A stretch of 64,000 nucleotides of DNA, taken from positions 1-64,000 of the forward strand of contig NZ_QVNQ01000006.1 of NCBI RefSeq assembly GCF_003432485.1. Reading direction: 5' to 3'. The first letter of the stretch is position 1; each line of letters opens with the position of its first letter. Below the pieces are notes generated by a model. It had not been told where the DNA came from, made no database searches, and saw only the letters and a program-made list of their open reading frames with translations. This DNA comes from Actinomadura spongiicola. GTDB taxonomy: Bacteria; Actinomycetota; Actinomycetes; Streptosporangiales; Streptosporangiaceae. The position numbers and the translations under genes are program-made. Positions 8,384 through 17,850 of the stretch are shown one piece after another.

Positions 8384-9130
8384 TCAGGGGCAACGCCACC
8401 ACAAATTGACGGCATAGTCCACCTCCAGGCCGGGGTGCTCGCGCAGGCAGGCGTCCGCCAGTTCGGGAGGGAACTCGATGCGGAGGACGGCGGCGAAATC
8501 CTCCCGGTTCTGGAAGGACCAGCGAATCGTCAACGGCTCGCGGGTGTAGCCGCGCCGCGTCCAGAACCGCTCGACGGCGTCCGGGTCGTATTTCGGCAGG
8601 CTGCGCCTGAACCAGCGGCCGAACGTCGACCGTGTCGCGTCGTTGTCGATGATGAAAATCGCGCCGCCGCGCCGGACGACCCGGTCGAGTTCCCTGAGTC
8701 CCGGTTCGCAGCCCGGACCGAAGAAATACGCCCATCTGGCGTGGACGACGTCGACCGACGCGTCTGGAATCGGCAGCGCCTGCGCGGTGCCGACGCGGAC
8801 GGTGACGTTCGGCAGGTCCCTCGTCCGGCGCGCGGCGGCGGAGGCGAGGCCCGCGTGCGGCTCGACGCCGATGACCCGTCGCGCGTCCACGGCGAAGAAC
8901 GGCAGGTGGAAGCCGGTGCCGCAGCCGACGTCCAGGACGTCCGAATTCGTCCACGGGCGGATCGCGCGCATCGCGTCGGCGAGCACGCCGTCCGGGTCCA
9001 CGGCGCGGTTCTCCACCTCATAGATATGAGGCGTGTTCCAGATGTTGGGGCTCGGCACGGCGCCCCGGGCGATCTCGGCCACGGGCACCGAGGGTAGCCA
9101 CCACGGGCCGGTCACCACGGGCCGGTTCAC
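8384..9130 (-). CDS. Class I SAM-dependent methyltransferase
   Basis: 248 residues, GTG start. SAM-binding motif I is VLDVGCGTGFHLPFF (residues ~64-78). The acidic loop VIGVEP follows, then motif III-like ALPIPDASVDVVHARW and LDRVVRRGGAIFIIDND. This is a Methyltransf_11 fold with unknown acceptor. It is first in a leftward series with the hydrolase (66 nt gap), radA and disA. The beginning of the gene contains a short exact direct repeat (CACCACGGGCCGGT twice), so a start a few codons downstream is possible. Confidence 0.83.
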   Translation of the reverse strand: MNRPVVTGPWWLPSVPVAEIARGAVPSPNIWNTPHIYEVENRAVDPDGVLADAMRAIRPWTNSDVLDVGCGTGFHLPFFAVDARRVIGVEPHAGLASAAARRTRDLPNVTVRVGTAQALPIPDASVDVVHARWAYFFGPGCEPGLRELDRVVRRGGAIFIIDNDATRSTFGRWFRRSLPKYDPDAVERFWTRRGYTREPLTIRWSFQNREDFAAVLRIEFPPELADACLREHPGLEVDYAVNLWWRCP

Positions 9131-9269
9131 TCCGGTGCAAGAGAAACCAGCATCACGCGGGGCCAGGGTTTCATCACCGCGAAGGCCGCATAGGCTTTGC
9201 TTGCGTACAGCACCTTTCGACCGTCGGCCCTACGACCACTGCCGAGCGACCATTCCTGGCGAGGAAGCC

Positions 9270-10154
9270 TTGACCGCGCAGCACAATGGCGTCCCTTCAC
9301 CGGCCCTCCGTGTTCCGGACGCGCCGATCACGCTCTCCACCGCGTCGGTGTACCCGGAGAAGGTCCCGAGCGCGTTCGAGATCGCCGCGCTGCTCGGCTA
9401 CGACGGCATCGAGGTCATGGTCTCCACGGACGCCTCCTCGCAGGACCTGAACGTTCTGCGGCGGCTGTCCGACTACCACCAGATGCCGATCACGTCGATC
9501 CACGCGCCGTGCCTGCTGCTCACCCAGCGGGTCTGGGGGCGCGAGCCCTGGGGCAAGTTGGTGCGTTCCAAGGAGGTCGCCGAGGAGCTCGGCGCCGAGG
9601 TCATCGTCGTCCACCCGCCGTTCCGGTGGCAGCGCGAGTACGCCAAGGAGTTCGTCGACGGCATCGCCCGCATGCAGGACGAGACGGACGTGCTGTTCGC
9701 CGTGGAGAACATGTTTCCGCTCAAGGCGCGCGGCGCCGAGGCGGGCATGTACCTGCCCGACTGGAACCCGGTCGACCAGGACTATCCGCATGTGACGCTC
9801 GACCTCTCCCACACCGCCGTCTCCGGTTCCGACGCCCTCGACATGGCGGAGAGCCTTGGGGACAGGCTGCGGCACATCCACCTCGCCGACGGCGTGGGCA
9901 TCACGAACAAGGACGAGCATCTCGTGCCCGGCCGTGGCAACCAGCCGTGCGCGGAGATGCTGGAGAGCCTCGCCGAGGGCGGTTTCGGCGGCCATATCGT
10001 CATGGAGATCAACACGCGCCGCGCGGCGAGCCGGGTGGAGCGGATGGAGGACCTCGCCGAGGCGCTGGCGTTCACCCGCCTGCACCTCGCCGCCGCCGAC
10101 CGCACCTGGCAGGTCACCCCGGCGGGTGAGGTCACCCGCCGGGGCTCGCGGTGA
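9270..10154 (+). CDS. Sugar phosphate isomerase/epimerase (AP-endonuclease 2-type TIM barrel)
   Basis: 294 residues from TTG 9270, which has GAGGA five bases upstream; homology starts soon after (ITLSTASVYPEKVPSAFEIA). Xylose isomerase-like TIM barrel with metal-ligand motifs at barrel ends: GYDGIEVMV, SIHAPCLL, VIVVHPPF, FAVENMFP, VTLDLSHTAVSG, HIHLADG and GHIVMEINTR. Substrate unknown. The stop overlaps the start of the TetR gene by 4 nt (GTGA), so the two are coupled. In actinobacteria this pair is commonly found just upstream of the proline catabolism genes. Confidence 0.86.
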   Translation: MTAQHNGVPSPALRVPDAPITLSTASVYPEKVPSAFEIAALLGYDGIEVMVSTDASSQDLNVLRRLSDYHQMPITSIHAPCLLLTQRVWGREPWGKLVRSKEVAEELGAEVIVVHPPFRWQREYAKEFVDGIARMQDETDVLFAVENMFPLKARGAEAGMYLPDWNPVDQDYPHVTLDLSHTAVSGSDALDMAESLGDRLRHIHLADGVGITNKDEHLVPGRGNQPCAEMLESLAEGGFGGHIVMEINTRRAASRVERMEDLAEALAFTRLHLAAADRTWQVTPAGEVTRRGSR

Positions 10155-10756
10155 CCGACCCCTCGCGGGGCGCGGGACGTTCCGGGCGCGGTCCCGGGCG
10201 GCGGCCCGGCCCCACGGAGACGCGGGAGGAGATCCTCGCGGCGGCACGCGACCTCTTCGCCGAGAAGGGCTTTGACGGGACGTCGCTGCGCGCCATCGCC
10301 CGCGCCGCCGGAGTCGACCCCACCCTCGTCCACCATTTCTTCGGTAACAAGGAAGGCGTGTTCGTCGAGGCGCTGCGCTTCCCGATGGACCCGGCGGTCG
10401 TCCTGTCGCGGGTCGCGTCCGTCCCCAGGGACCAGGCCGGGGAGCTGATGGTTCGGACCTTCCTGGAGGTCTGGCGGGACGAGGAGCGCCGCTCGCCGCT
10501 GCTCGCCATGCTCCGCTCGGCGATGACGAACGAGCGCGCGGCGGCTCTGCTGCGCGAGTTCATCACGTCCGTGCTGTTCAGCCGGGCGGGGAAGGCCGTC
10601 GACGCTCCTCCGCTCCGCATCCAGGCCGCGGCCGGTCAACTGATCGGGTTGATGATCCTGCGCCATGTCGTGCGCGTCGAGCCGCTGGCGTCCGCCTCCG
10701 AGGACGAACTGGTCGACATCGTGGCGCCCACCATCCAGCGCTGTCTCGCGTCCTGA
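10151..10756 (+). CDS. TetR/AcrR family transcriptional regulator
   Basis: 201 residues, GTG start overlapping the isomerase stop. A basic Gly/Arg/Pro-rich N-terminal tail (to ~22) precedes a full TetR HTH: TREEILAAARDLFAEKGFD, then TSLRAIARAAGVDPTLVHHF with FFGNKEGVFVEAL. The C-terminal ligand domain resembles TetR_C of the AcrR group. Target and ligand are unknown; it probably controls the coupled isomerase or its own operon. Confidence 0.92.
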   Translation: MTDPSRGAGRSGRGPGRRPGPTETREEILAAARDLFAEKGFDGTSLRAIARAAGVDPTLVHHFFGNKEGVFVEALRFPMDPAVVLSRVASVPRDQAGELMVRTFLEVWRDEERRSPLLAMLRSAMTNERAAALLREFITSVLFSRAGKAVDAPPLRIQAAAGQLIGLMILRHVVRVEPLASASEDELVDIVAPTIQRCLAS

Positions 10757-10865
10757 CGACCCCTGCGCCGCCGGTCGGGTTTACCTCGGCCCCGGGGTCG
10801 CCTGAATCGGACATCCCGTTCGGCTCGGGCCTTCCCCGCATGATCGGGCTGGTAGCTTCGGCGGC

Positions 10866-12056
10866 ATGACCTCCGGAGATCTTCCCGGCGCCCCCGCGCC
10901 ACAGCAGTCCGGCGAGCCACGCGAGGGCGGCGGCGCCCCGGGCGGCGGTCCGGGCGGTCCGGGCGGTGGTGCGAGCGGCGGGGCCGGGACGGACGGCGCC
11001 GAGAACGCGGTGTTCTGGGGGGACGGCGGCGACGGCACGCGGGAGCGCAGGCGCCGCTGGCCCCGGGTCCTGATCGCGGTCGGGGTGTTCGTCGCCCTGG
11101 TCGTGGCGGGCCTCGGCGGGCTGGTGTGGCAGCGGCAGTCGTCCTACAACGGCAACATCGACCGTATCCAGGGCGTGATGCCCGCGGGGCCGCAGCGGCC
11201 GGGGCCGAACGTGAAGGGCACCGAGAACTGGCTGCTCGTCGGCTCGGACTCGCGGGCGGACGCGGCCACGACCGGCGAGGGCAACCAGGTCTGGAAGCCG
11301 GGCGGGCAGCGCACCGACACGATCATGCTGTTGCATCTGCCGGCGGACCGGAAGAAGGCGTACATCGTCTCGTTCCCGCGTGACTCGTGGGTCGAGATCC
11401 CCGGCTACGGCAACCAGAAGATCAACGCGGCGTTCTCGTTCGGCGGGCCGAAGCTGCTGATCGAGACGATCGAGAACCTCACCGGGATCCGGGTCGACCA
11501 CTACGGCGCCATTGACTTCGAGGGGTTCAAGTCGATGACGGACGCGCTCGGCGGCGTCACCGTCAACATCAAGCAGAGCGTGTACGACCCGGCGCGCAAG
11601 AAGCAGTGGACGGCGGGCCAGCAGAAACTCGACGGTGAGGAGGCGCTGCTGTTCGTCCGGCAGCGCTACAACCTGCCGAACGGCGACTTCGACCGGATCA
11701 GGCGGCAGCAGGCCTTCCTCGGCGCCCTCGCCAAGCAGGCCGCGGCCCGTGGGACGCTCACGAACCCGCTCAAGCTCGACCGGTTCCTGTCGGCGCTCAC
11801 CAAGTCGATCAGCGTGGACGAGGAGGTGTCGGCGGGCGACCTGCGTTCGCTGGCGCTCAGCATGCGGAACGTCCGGGCGTCGGACGTGGTGTTTCTGACG
11901 GCCCCGCACAAGGGCACCGGAATGCGCGCCAAGCAGAGCGTCGTGTTCCTGAACCAGGCGAAGGCGAAGACGCTGTTCGAGGCGGTCAAGACCGCACGCA
12001 TGGACGAGTACGTGCGGCAGCACGGCGGTGGCAGCGGTCTCGGCACGGTGTCCTAG
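10866..12056 (+). CDS. LytR-CpsA-Psr (LCP) family cell wall glycopolymer ligase
   Basis: 396 residues. A cytoplasmic Gly/Pro-rich tail (1-58) precedes one transmembrane helix (~60-82, VLIAVGVFVALVVAGLGGLV) and an extracellular LCP domain. Conserved LCP features are visible: LLVGSDSRAD, RTDTIMLLHLPADRKK, SFPRDSWVEIPG, KINAAFSFGGPKLLIETIENL and LFVRQRY...DFDRIRRQQ, i.e. the Arg/Asp cluster that binds pyrophosphate and Mg. LCP enzymes move undecaprenyl-linked polymers such as arabinogalactan or teichoic acid onto peptidoglycan. The gene stands alone with its own leader. Confidence 0.93.
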   Translation: MTSGDLPGAPAPQQSGEPREGGGAPGGGPGGPGGGASGGAGTDGAENAVFWGDGGDGTRERRRRWPRVLIAVGVFVALVVAGLGGLVWQRQSSYNGNIDRIQGVMPAGPQRPGPNVKGTENWLLVGSDSRADAATTGEGNQVWKPGGQRTDTIMLLHLPADRKKAYIVSFPRDSWVEIPGYGNQKINAAFSFGGPKLLIETIENLTGIRVDHYGAIDFEGFKSMTDALGGVTVNIKQSVYDPARKKQWTAGQQKLDGEEALLFVRQRYNLPNGDFDRIRRQQAFLGALAKQAAARGTLTNPLKLDRFLSALTKSISVDEEVSAGDLRSLALSMRNVRASDVVFLTAPHKGTGMRAKQSVVFLNQAKAKTLFEAVKTARMDEYVRQHGGGSGLGTVS

Positions 12057-12158
12057 CGGGCTCCGGAGCGTCGGGTCCGGAGGGCCGGGTCCGGAGCGTC
12101 GGGTTCTGAGCGGCGAAGATAACCTGGTCGTGAGGTCCGTTAACGAGGAGTTCGCACA

Positions 12159-13079
12159 GTGCTTCGTCAGGCGTTGCTCGCCGCGTCGCGCAGTGGCGGC
12201 GCGCGCAGGGTCGTGGAGACCGCGCCGTTCACGGACGACGTCGTCCGCCGGTTCATCGCCGGTGAGACGATCGAGGACGCGGAGCGCGTCACCACCGACC
12301 TGACCGGCGAGGGCCTGCTCGTCACCCTGGACGTGCTGGGTGAGGACACCCACGACAAGGGGCAGGCGGAGACGAGCGTCCAGCGGTACGTCGAACTCTT
12401 GGAACGGCTCGGCTCCTCCGGGCTCGGTACACGCGCCGAGGTGTCGCTGAAGCTTTCGGCGGTCGGTCAGACCTTCGACGAAGACCTCGCCCTCGACAAC
12501 GCGCGCCTGGTGTGCGCGGCCGCCCGTTCGGCCGGTACGACGGTCACGCTCGACATGGAGGGGCACACCACCGTCGACTCGACGTTGCGGATCGTCCACG
12601 AGCTGCGGCGCGACTTCCCCGACGTGGGCGCCGTCGTCCAGGCGTATCTGCGGCGGGCGGAGGAGCACTGCGCGGAACTGGCGTACGAGGGGTCGCGCGT
12701 CAGGCTGTGCAAGGGCGCCTACGCCGCGCCCGCGTCGGTCGCGTTCACCGACAAGGACGAGGTCGACAGGTCGTTCGTGCGGTGCATGAAGGTGCTCATG
12801 GCCGGCAAGGGCTACCCGATGCTCGCGACGCACGATCCGCGGCTCATCGACATCGCCGGCGCGCTGACCGTGCTGAACGAACGGGACGCCGACACGTTCG
12901 AGTACCAGATGCTGTACGGGATACGTCCGCAGGAGCAGCGCAGGCTCGCCGCGCAGGGCGCGCAGGTCCGCGTCTACGTCGCGTTCGGGCACGACTGGTA
13001 CCGGTACGTCATGCGGCGTCTCGCGGAGCGGCCCGCCAATCTCCGCTTCTTCATGCGCGCCCTGGTCGGACGGTCCTGA
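12159..13079 (+). CDS. Proline dehydrogenase (monofunctional, FAD-dependent)
   Basis: Oxidises L-proline to delta-1-pyrroline-5-carboxylate. 306 residues, GTG start with AACGAGGAG upstream, about the normal size of monofunctional bacterial PRODH. Hallmarks of the (beta/alpha)8 PRODH domain are the segments EVSLKLSAVGQ, VTLDMEGH, LCKGAYAAP, LATHDPRL and FEYQMLYGIRP, and the C-terminal helix YRYVMRRLAERPANL, whose Arg pair binds the substrate carboxylate. proC follows 61 nt downstream, so catabolic and biosynthetic proline/P5C enzymes sit together. Confidence 0.94.
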   Translation: MLRQALLAASRSGGARRVVETAPFTDDVVRRFIAGETIEDAERVTTDLTGEGLLVTLDVLGEDTHDKGQAETSVQRYVELLERLGSSGLGTRAEVSLKLSAVGQTFDEDLALDNARLVCAAARSAGTTVTLDMEGHTTVDSTLRIVHELRRDFPDVGAVVQAYLRRAEEHCAELAYEGSRVRLCKGAYAAPASVAFTDKDEVDRSFVRCMKVLMAGKGYPMLATHDPRLIDIAGALTVLNERDADTFEYQMLYGIRPQEQRRLAAQGAQVRVYVAFGHDWYRYVMRRLAERPANLRFFMRALVGRS

Positions 13080-13140
13080 ACCGCGCCGGGGAAGGGCGCG
13101 GCGATAGGCTGGACCGATCGATGTTCTCCCACGTCAAGGT

Positions 13141-13941
13141 ATGCCGATGATCGCGATTCTGGGTGCCGGGAAGATGGGCGAGGCGCTGCTGTCCGGGGTG
13201 CTCCGGGCCGGGCGCCGCCCGTCGGAGCTGATGGCGACCGTCCGCCGCGAGGAGCGGGCCGCGCTGCTGCGGGAACGGTACGGCGTCGAGATCGTGTCGA
13301 ACGCGGAGGCCGCCGCGACGGCCGAGACGCTGGTCCTCGCCGTGAAGCCCCAGGACATGGGCGTTCTGCTGGACGAGATCGGTGCCCGGGTCCCGCCCGG
13401 ACGGCTCGTGATCTCGATGGCGGCGGGCATCACGACCGGGTTCGTCGAGGCGCGGCTGCCGGAGGGCGTGCCGGTGGTGCGGGTCATGTCGAACACGCCC
13501 GTCCATGTGGACGAGGCGATGAGCGTGATCTCGGCCGGGTCGCACGCCGGGGAGGAGCATCTGAAGCTGGCGGAGGAGCTGCTGTCGCCGGTCGGGAAGG
13601 TGCTGCGCATCCCCGAGTCGTTGCAGGACGGCGCGACGGCCCTGTCCGGCAGCGGCCCCGCGTACTTCTACTACCTCGTCGAGGCGATGGTGGACGCGGG
13701 CATCCTGCTCGGCATGCCGCGCGCCGCCGCGCTGGAGATGGTCGTCCAGTCGGCGGTGGGCGCCGCGGTGATGCTCCGCGACTCCGGGGAGCATCCGGTG
13801 CTGCTGCGCGAGGCGGTCACGTCCCCGGGCGGGACGACGATCTCCGCGATCCGCGAGCTGGAGCGGCACGGCGTCCGCGCCGCCGTCCTGGAGGCCATCG
13901 AGGCCGCCCGGAACCGGGGACGCGAACTCGCCGAGGGATGA
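13141..13941 (+). CDS. proC: Pyrroline-5-carboxylate reductase
   Basis: Last step of proline synthesis, reduction of P5C with NAD(P)H. 266 residues. An N-terminal Rossmann motif (AILGAGKMGEALLSG) is followed by AVKPQDMG. The C-terminal P5CR signature is the run from LSGSGPAYFYYLVEAM to the helical block with LREAVTSPGGTTISAIREL. ATG 13141 is used; ATG 13147 is also possible. It follows the proline dehydrogenase in the same direction. Confidence 0.96.
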   Translation: MPMIAILGAGKMGEALLSGVLRAGRRPSELMATVRREERAALLRERYGVEIVSNAEAAATAETLVLAVKPQDMGVLLDEIGARVPPGRLVISMAAGITTGFVEARLPEGVPVVRVMSNTPVHVDEAMSVISAGSHAGEEHLKLAEELLSPVGKVLRIPESLQDGATALSGSGPAYFYYLVEAMVDAGILLGMPRAAALEMVVQSAVGAAVMLRDSGEHPVLLREAVTSPGGTTISAIRELERHGVRAAVLEAIEAARNRGRELAEG

Positions 13942-14014
13942 ACCCGGCCGCCTCCGATCGAAAGTTCATCTTTCAACATTGAGCCGATCGGGGGGTTCCG
14001 CCCGTGTAGGAGGT

Positions 14015-14449
14015 ATGGGACTCATACTCCGCCTGCTCGTCGCCGCCGGACTGGCGGCCGACGCGATCGTGCACTGGAGATTCGCGCCGGAGATGGCCTT
14101 CGTCCAGGGCGGTTCCATCGACGGTGAGCTGCTCTTCCGCGTCCAGGCGGCGGTCGCCGGGGTCGTCGCGGTGCTGATCCTCACCTACGCGACCCGCTGG
14201 ACGTACGCGCTGGCCTTCCTGGTGGCGGGCAGCGCGGTCGGCGCGCTCCTCTTCTACTACTACGTCGACGTCGGCGCCCTCGGACCGCTGCCCGCCATGC
14301 ACGAGCCCGTCTGGTACACCGAGAAGACGATCAGCCTGGTCGGGGAGGGCGTCGCGACGGTCGCCGCGCTGGCCGGGTTCCTCACCGCCACGCGTGGGGG
14401 ACGCCAGGACGACGCGGCCCCGGGGCGCGAGCGCGCGGGTCACGCCTAG
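14015..14449 (+). CDS. Small multi-pass membrane protein, unknown function
   Basis: 144 residues; ATG preceded by a very strong TAGGAGGT. Four hydrophobic helices are predicted (about 3-20, 40-60, 62-82 and 105-128), with a short polar C-terminus (RGGRQDDAAPGRERAGHA). The layout resembles DoxX-like or DUF4383-type small membrane proteins, but no diagnostic motif was found. It is an isolated gene between proC and the adaptor protein. An imperfect AT-richer stretch with a small GAAAG/CTTTC hairpin (about 13960-13975) separates it from proC. Confidence 0.7.
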   Translation: MGLILRLLVAAGLAADAIVHWRFAPEMAFVQGGSIDGELLFRVQAAVAGVVAVLILTYATRWTYALAFLVAGSAVGALLFYYYVDVGALGPLPAMHEPVWYTEKTISLVGEGVATVAALAGFLTATRGGRQDDAAPGRERAGHA

Positions 14450-14519
14450 CCCGACATCAAGATCAGTTGTTTCGGGCGTTTCGGTCATCGAGTCCGTTGC
14501 CGTCCCTTACGATGCCCAC

Positions 14520-15893
14520 GTGCCCTCCCGGCTCCGCAAGAAGCATTACCTGTCCGCGCTGGTGGCCGGTGGCCTGCTCGCCGGTGGTCTCAGCGCGTGC
14601 ACCGGCGGAGGCGGCGACGCCACGGTCCAGGTGGGCCGCGTCGAGCGGGGCGATGTGGCCGAGGTCGTGGAGGCGCCCGCCACCGTGTCGGCCCGTGCCA
14701 CGGCCGTGCGCCGCGCGCCCGCCAAGGGCACGGTCAAGCGCCTGTACGTGGCGGACGGCGACCGCGTGCGCGAGGGCGACGTCCTCGCCACGATCTCCTC
14801 ACCGGAGGCGCGGGAACGGCTCGCGCAGGCCCGCGAGGCCGACCGTTCCGTGTCCGCAGGGTCGGGGACCATGCCCACGCGTCTCGACCTGTCCGGCTAC
14901 CAGCACCGGACGGACCGGTCGGCCCGCGAGGGGTTCGCCGCCGCCCGGAAGATCGCCCTCAGGATCGCGGATCCGCGGCAGCGCGCCCTCGTCCTGGCCG
15001 GGATCACCCGGGCGGAGGCGGAGTACCGGACGGCCGCCGCGGCGGCGCGCACCGCGGTGGCCAGGCTGAACGCGGGCCTCGGCAGCGTCGGCGCGACGAT
15101 GTCCTCGATCACCGCCGCGCAGCGCGTGCAGACGCGGGCGGCGGTGCGGGCCGCGGAACGCACCGTCCAGGAATTGACGATCAGGGCCCCGTTCGACGGC
15201 GTCGTCGGTCTCGGCGGGCCCGCGGGCGGGGCACAGGGCGGCCTCGGCGATCTCTTGGACCAGCTTCCGCAGGGCGTTCAGGCTCAGGGCGGTCCGGCGG
15301 GTCTGGGGGATCTGGGCGGTGGCGGCGCGGCCAAGGACGCCTCGGCCATCGCGACCGGCGCGCCCGTGGTCGGCGGCGACGCCATCGTGACGGTCACGGA
15401 CGTGTCGAGGCTCTCCCTCTTCGCCGACGTGGACGAGACGGACGTCCTCCAGGTCAGGAAGGGCGTTCAGGCCGATGTCGAGTTCGACGCCGTCCAGGGA
15501 GGCTCCTACAAGGCCGAGGTGACGGGAATCGGTGTCACGCCCAAACAGTCGAACGGCGGCGGCGTCACCTACAAGGTGACCCTCGCGCTCGGCGAGGGGA
15601 CCCTGTCGGGCGGCGGGACGGCCCCGCGCCCGAAGCCCGGCATGAGCGCGGTGGTGTTCCTGCGGGTCCGCGACGCCCGGGCCGTGCTCGCCGTACCGTC
15701 GTCCGCGATCGTCAGCAGCGGACGCGAATCGGTCGTCTGGGTGGTGTCCGGTGGACGCGCCCAACGCCGGGTCGTCGGTCTGGGCGCGCAAGGGGACGCC
15801 ACCGTCCAGGTCACGCGCGGCCTCCAGGAAGGCGAACGGATCGTCGTTCGCGGCGCCGACTCCGTGGAGCGGGGACAGGAGCTGGACCCGTGA
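14520..15893 (+). CDS. HlyD/MacA-type periplasmic adaptor lipoprotein of an ABC exporter
   Basis: 457 residues from GTG 14520, chosen because a lipoprotein signal begins there (basic RLRKKH, hydrophobic stretch, lipobox LSAC). The adaptor layout is complete. A barrel-sandwich half motif (GTVKRLYVADGDRVREGDVLATISS) is followed by an Ala/Arg-rich coiled coil (about 110-215), the second half (LTIRAPFDGVVGL), and a beta-barrel plus membrane-proximal domain (SLFADVDETDVLQVRKG). A Gly/Gln-rich insertion follows the second lipoyl half. With the next two genes it forms a MacAB-like system; cargo may be a peptide, an antibiotic or a lipid-linked product. Confidence 0.88.
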   Translation: MPSRLRKKHYLSALVAGGLLAGGLSACTGGGGDATVQVGRVERGDVAEVVEAPATVSARATAVRRAPAKGTVKRLYVADGDRVREGDVLATISSPEARERLAQAREADRSVSAGSGTMPTRLDLSGYQHRTDRSAREGFAAARKIALRIADPRQRALVLAGITRAEAEYRTAAAAARTAVARLNAGLGSVGATMSSITAAQRVQTRAAVRAAERTVQELTIRAPFDGVVGLGGPAGGAQGGLGDLLDQLPQGVQAQGGPAGLGDLGGGGAAKDASAIATGAPVVGGDAIVTVTDVSRLSLFADVDETDVLQVRKGVQADVEFDAVQGGSYKAEVTGIGVTPKQSNGGGVTYKVTLALGEGTLSGGGTAPRPKPGMSAVVFLRVRDARAVLAVPSSAIVSSGRESVVWVVSGGRAQRRVVGLGAQGDATVQVTRGLQEGERIVVRGADSVERGQELDP

Positions 15894-15906
15894 CCACGGA
15901 CGCGCG

Positions 15907-16623
15907 GTGACCGAGACCGCCGCGGAGCGGGCGCCCGCCGCGCTCGAAGCGGTGGACGTCACCCGCACCTACCGGATGGAAGGCGTGGACGTCACCGCCC
16001 TACGCGGGGTCAGCGTGCGGATAGACGAAGGTGAGTTCGCAGCCATCCTCGGGCCGTCCGGGTCGGGCAAGTCGACGCTGATGCACCTGCTCGGCTGTCT
16101 GGACCGTCCGACGACCGGGACGCTGCGCATCTCCGGCCGGGACGTCGCCAAGCTCTCCGACGGGGAACTCGCCGAACTCCGCAACGCCCACGTGGGTTTC
16201 GTCTTCCAGTCGTTCCACCTTCTCGCCCGGACCAGCGCCCGCGACAACGTGGCCCTGCCGCTCGTCTACCGGGGCGTGTCGCGGACGGAGCGGCGCCGCC
16301 GCGCCGCCGAGGCCCTCGCCACGGTCGGTCTCGAACACCGCCTCGGGCACCGTCCCGGCCAGCTGTCCGGCGGCGAGCAGCAGCGCGTCGCGATCGCCCG
16401 CGCGCTCGTCGGCGACCCCGGCGTCGTCCTCGCCGACGAGCCGACCGGCAACCTCGACACCCGCACCGGCCACGACGTCATGGACCTCCTCGAACGCCTC
16501 AACGCCGAACGCGGCGTCGCCGTCGTCCTCGTCACCCACGAACCGGACATCGCGGCGCGTGCCCGCCGCCAGATCCACATCCGCGACGGCCGCGTCGAAC
16601 GCGACGTGCGGGACGGGACGTGA
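15907..16623 (+). CDS. ABC transporter ATP-binding protein (MacB/LolD type)
   Basis: 238 residues, GTG start 13 nt after the adaptor stop. Walker A is GPSGSGKST, the Q-loop FVFQSFHLL, the signature LSGGEQQRVAIARAL, Walker B VVLADEPTGNLD and the H-loop VTHEPDIA. The sequence is typical of the LolD/MacB/FtsE class that pairs with 4-TM permeases. It energises export or mechanotransmission rather than import. Co-directional with its permease, which begins 7 nt after its stop. Confidence 0.95.
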   Translation: MTETAAERAPAALEAVDVTRTYRMEGVDVTALRGVSVRIDEGEFAAILGPSGSGKSTLMHLLGCLDRPTTGTLRISGRDVAKLSDGELAELRNAHVGFVFQSFHLLARTSARDNVALPLVYRGVSRTERRRRAAEALATVGLEHRLGHRPGQLSGGEQQRVAIARALVGDPGVVLADEPTGNLDTRTGHDVMDLLERLNAERGVAVVLVTHEPDIAARARRQIHIRDGRVERDVRDGT

Positions 16624-16630
16624 GCCGCAC

Positions 16631-17818
16631 ATGAGGTTCGTCGAGTCGTTCCGGGTCGCCGCCGACGCGCTGCGCGTCAACCGGCTGCGCAGCGCGCTGA
16701 CGATGTTCGGCGTGGTCGTCGGCGTCGCCGCGGTCGTCGTGCTGGTCGCGATCGGCACCGGCGCCCGCGACCTCGTGCGGTCGGAGATCGAGGGCCTCGG
16801 CTCCAACATCATCTTCGTCGCGCCCGGCGAGTTCGCCCTCGGCTCCGCCCCCAGCATCAGCCGGATGCGGCTGGACGACGTCGGCTACCTGGGCCGCGTC
16901 ACCGGTGACGAGGAGGGCATCGCGGTCGGGCTCAGCTCCGGCGAGACGGTCCGGGCCGGGCGCGAGGAGACGTTCGCGAACGTCGTCGGCACGAACGACC
17001 ACTACAACAACGTGTTCGACCGTCCGCTGCGCCGCGGCAGGTACCTGAGCCGCACCGACGTGGAGACCCGCCGCCGCGTCGTCGTGCTCGGCGCGGGCAC
17101 CGCCCGCCGCCTGTTCGGCGACGTCGACCCGGTCGGACGGCAGATCTCCGTCGCGGGCGGCACCCGGTTCCGGGTCGTCGGCGTCCTGTCGGAGATCGGG
17201 TCGACGTTCGGGCAGGCCCGTGACTCGGAGGTGCACGTCCCGGTCACCACCGCGCAGCGCCTGTTCGGCGTGAACCGGGTCGACTTCATCGCCGTCCGCG
17301 CCCCGTCCAAGGACGACGTGCCGCGCCTGCAACGCGACATCGTGGACGCGCTGGAGTCCCGGTACCGGGGCGAGAAGTTCTCCGCGATCACGCAGACGCA
17401 GCTGCTCGGCACGATCGGCACGGTCCTCGGCGCGCTCACCGGCGTCCTCGCCGCGATCGCCGCGATCTCGCTCCTCGTCGGCGGTGTCGGCGTCTCCAAC
17501 ATCATGCTCGTGGGTGTCCGGGAGCGGACGCGGGAGATCGGCCTCCGCAAGGCGCTCGGCGCGCGGCAACGCGACATCCTCGCCCAGTTTCTGGTGGAGT
17601 CCGTGCTGTTGACGACGCTGGGCGGTGTCGCGGGCATCGTGCTCGGCGTCGCCGGCGCCCTGACGATCTCCGCGTTGTCGCCGGTTCCGGCGGCGATCAC
17701 CTGGTGGTCCCCGGCGGTCGCGTTCGCGGTGTCCGCCGGCGTCGGCGTGTTCTTCGGGGTGGTCCCGGCTCGTCGCGCGGGCCGTCTCGACCCGGTGATC
17801 GCGCTGCGTGCGGAGTGA
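16631..17818 (+). CDS. MacB-like ABC transporter permease
   Basis: 395 residues. One N-terminal transmembrane helix (ALTMFGVVVGVAAVVVLVAI) is followed by a ~230-residue extracytoplasmic MacB_PCD domain and then three C-terminal helices of the FtsX domain (VGVSNIMLVGVRERTREIGL is the coupling signature). It belongs to the type VII ABC fold. Forms a tripartite-like exporter with the adaptor and ATPase upstream; in a Gram-positive cell the adaptor sits outside the membrane without an outer-membrane channel. Confidence 0.94.
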   Translation: MRFVESFRVAADALRVNRLRSALTMFGVVVGVAAVVVLVAIGTGARDLVRSEIEGLGSNIIFVAPGEFALGSAPSISRMRLDDVGYLGRVTGDEEGIAVGLSSGETVRAGREETFANVVGTNDHYNNVFDRPLRRGRYLSRTDVETRRRVVVLGAGTARRLFGDVDPVGRQISVAGGTRFRVVGVLSEIGSTFGQARDSEVHVPVTTAQRLFGVNRVDFIAVRAPSKDDVPRLQRDIVDALESRYRGEKFSAITQTQLLGTIGTVLGALTGVLAAIAAISLLVGGVGVSNIMLVGVRERTREIGLRKALGARQRDILAQFLVESVLLTTLGGVAGIVLGVAGALTISALSPVPAAITWWSPAVAFAVSAGVGVFFGVVPARRAGRLDPVIALRAE

Positions 17819-17850
17819 AGGCGTGAGCCGGGCCGCGATACCGTGAGTGC

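Noticed and set aside
12060..12112. GTCCGGAGCGTCGGGT-like direct repeats between the LCP and proline dehydrogenase genes
   Set aside because: Short low-complexity direct repeats without hairpin or known signal.
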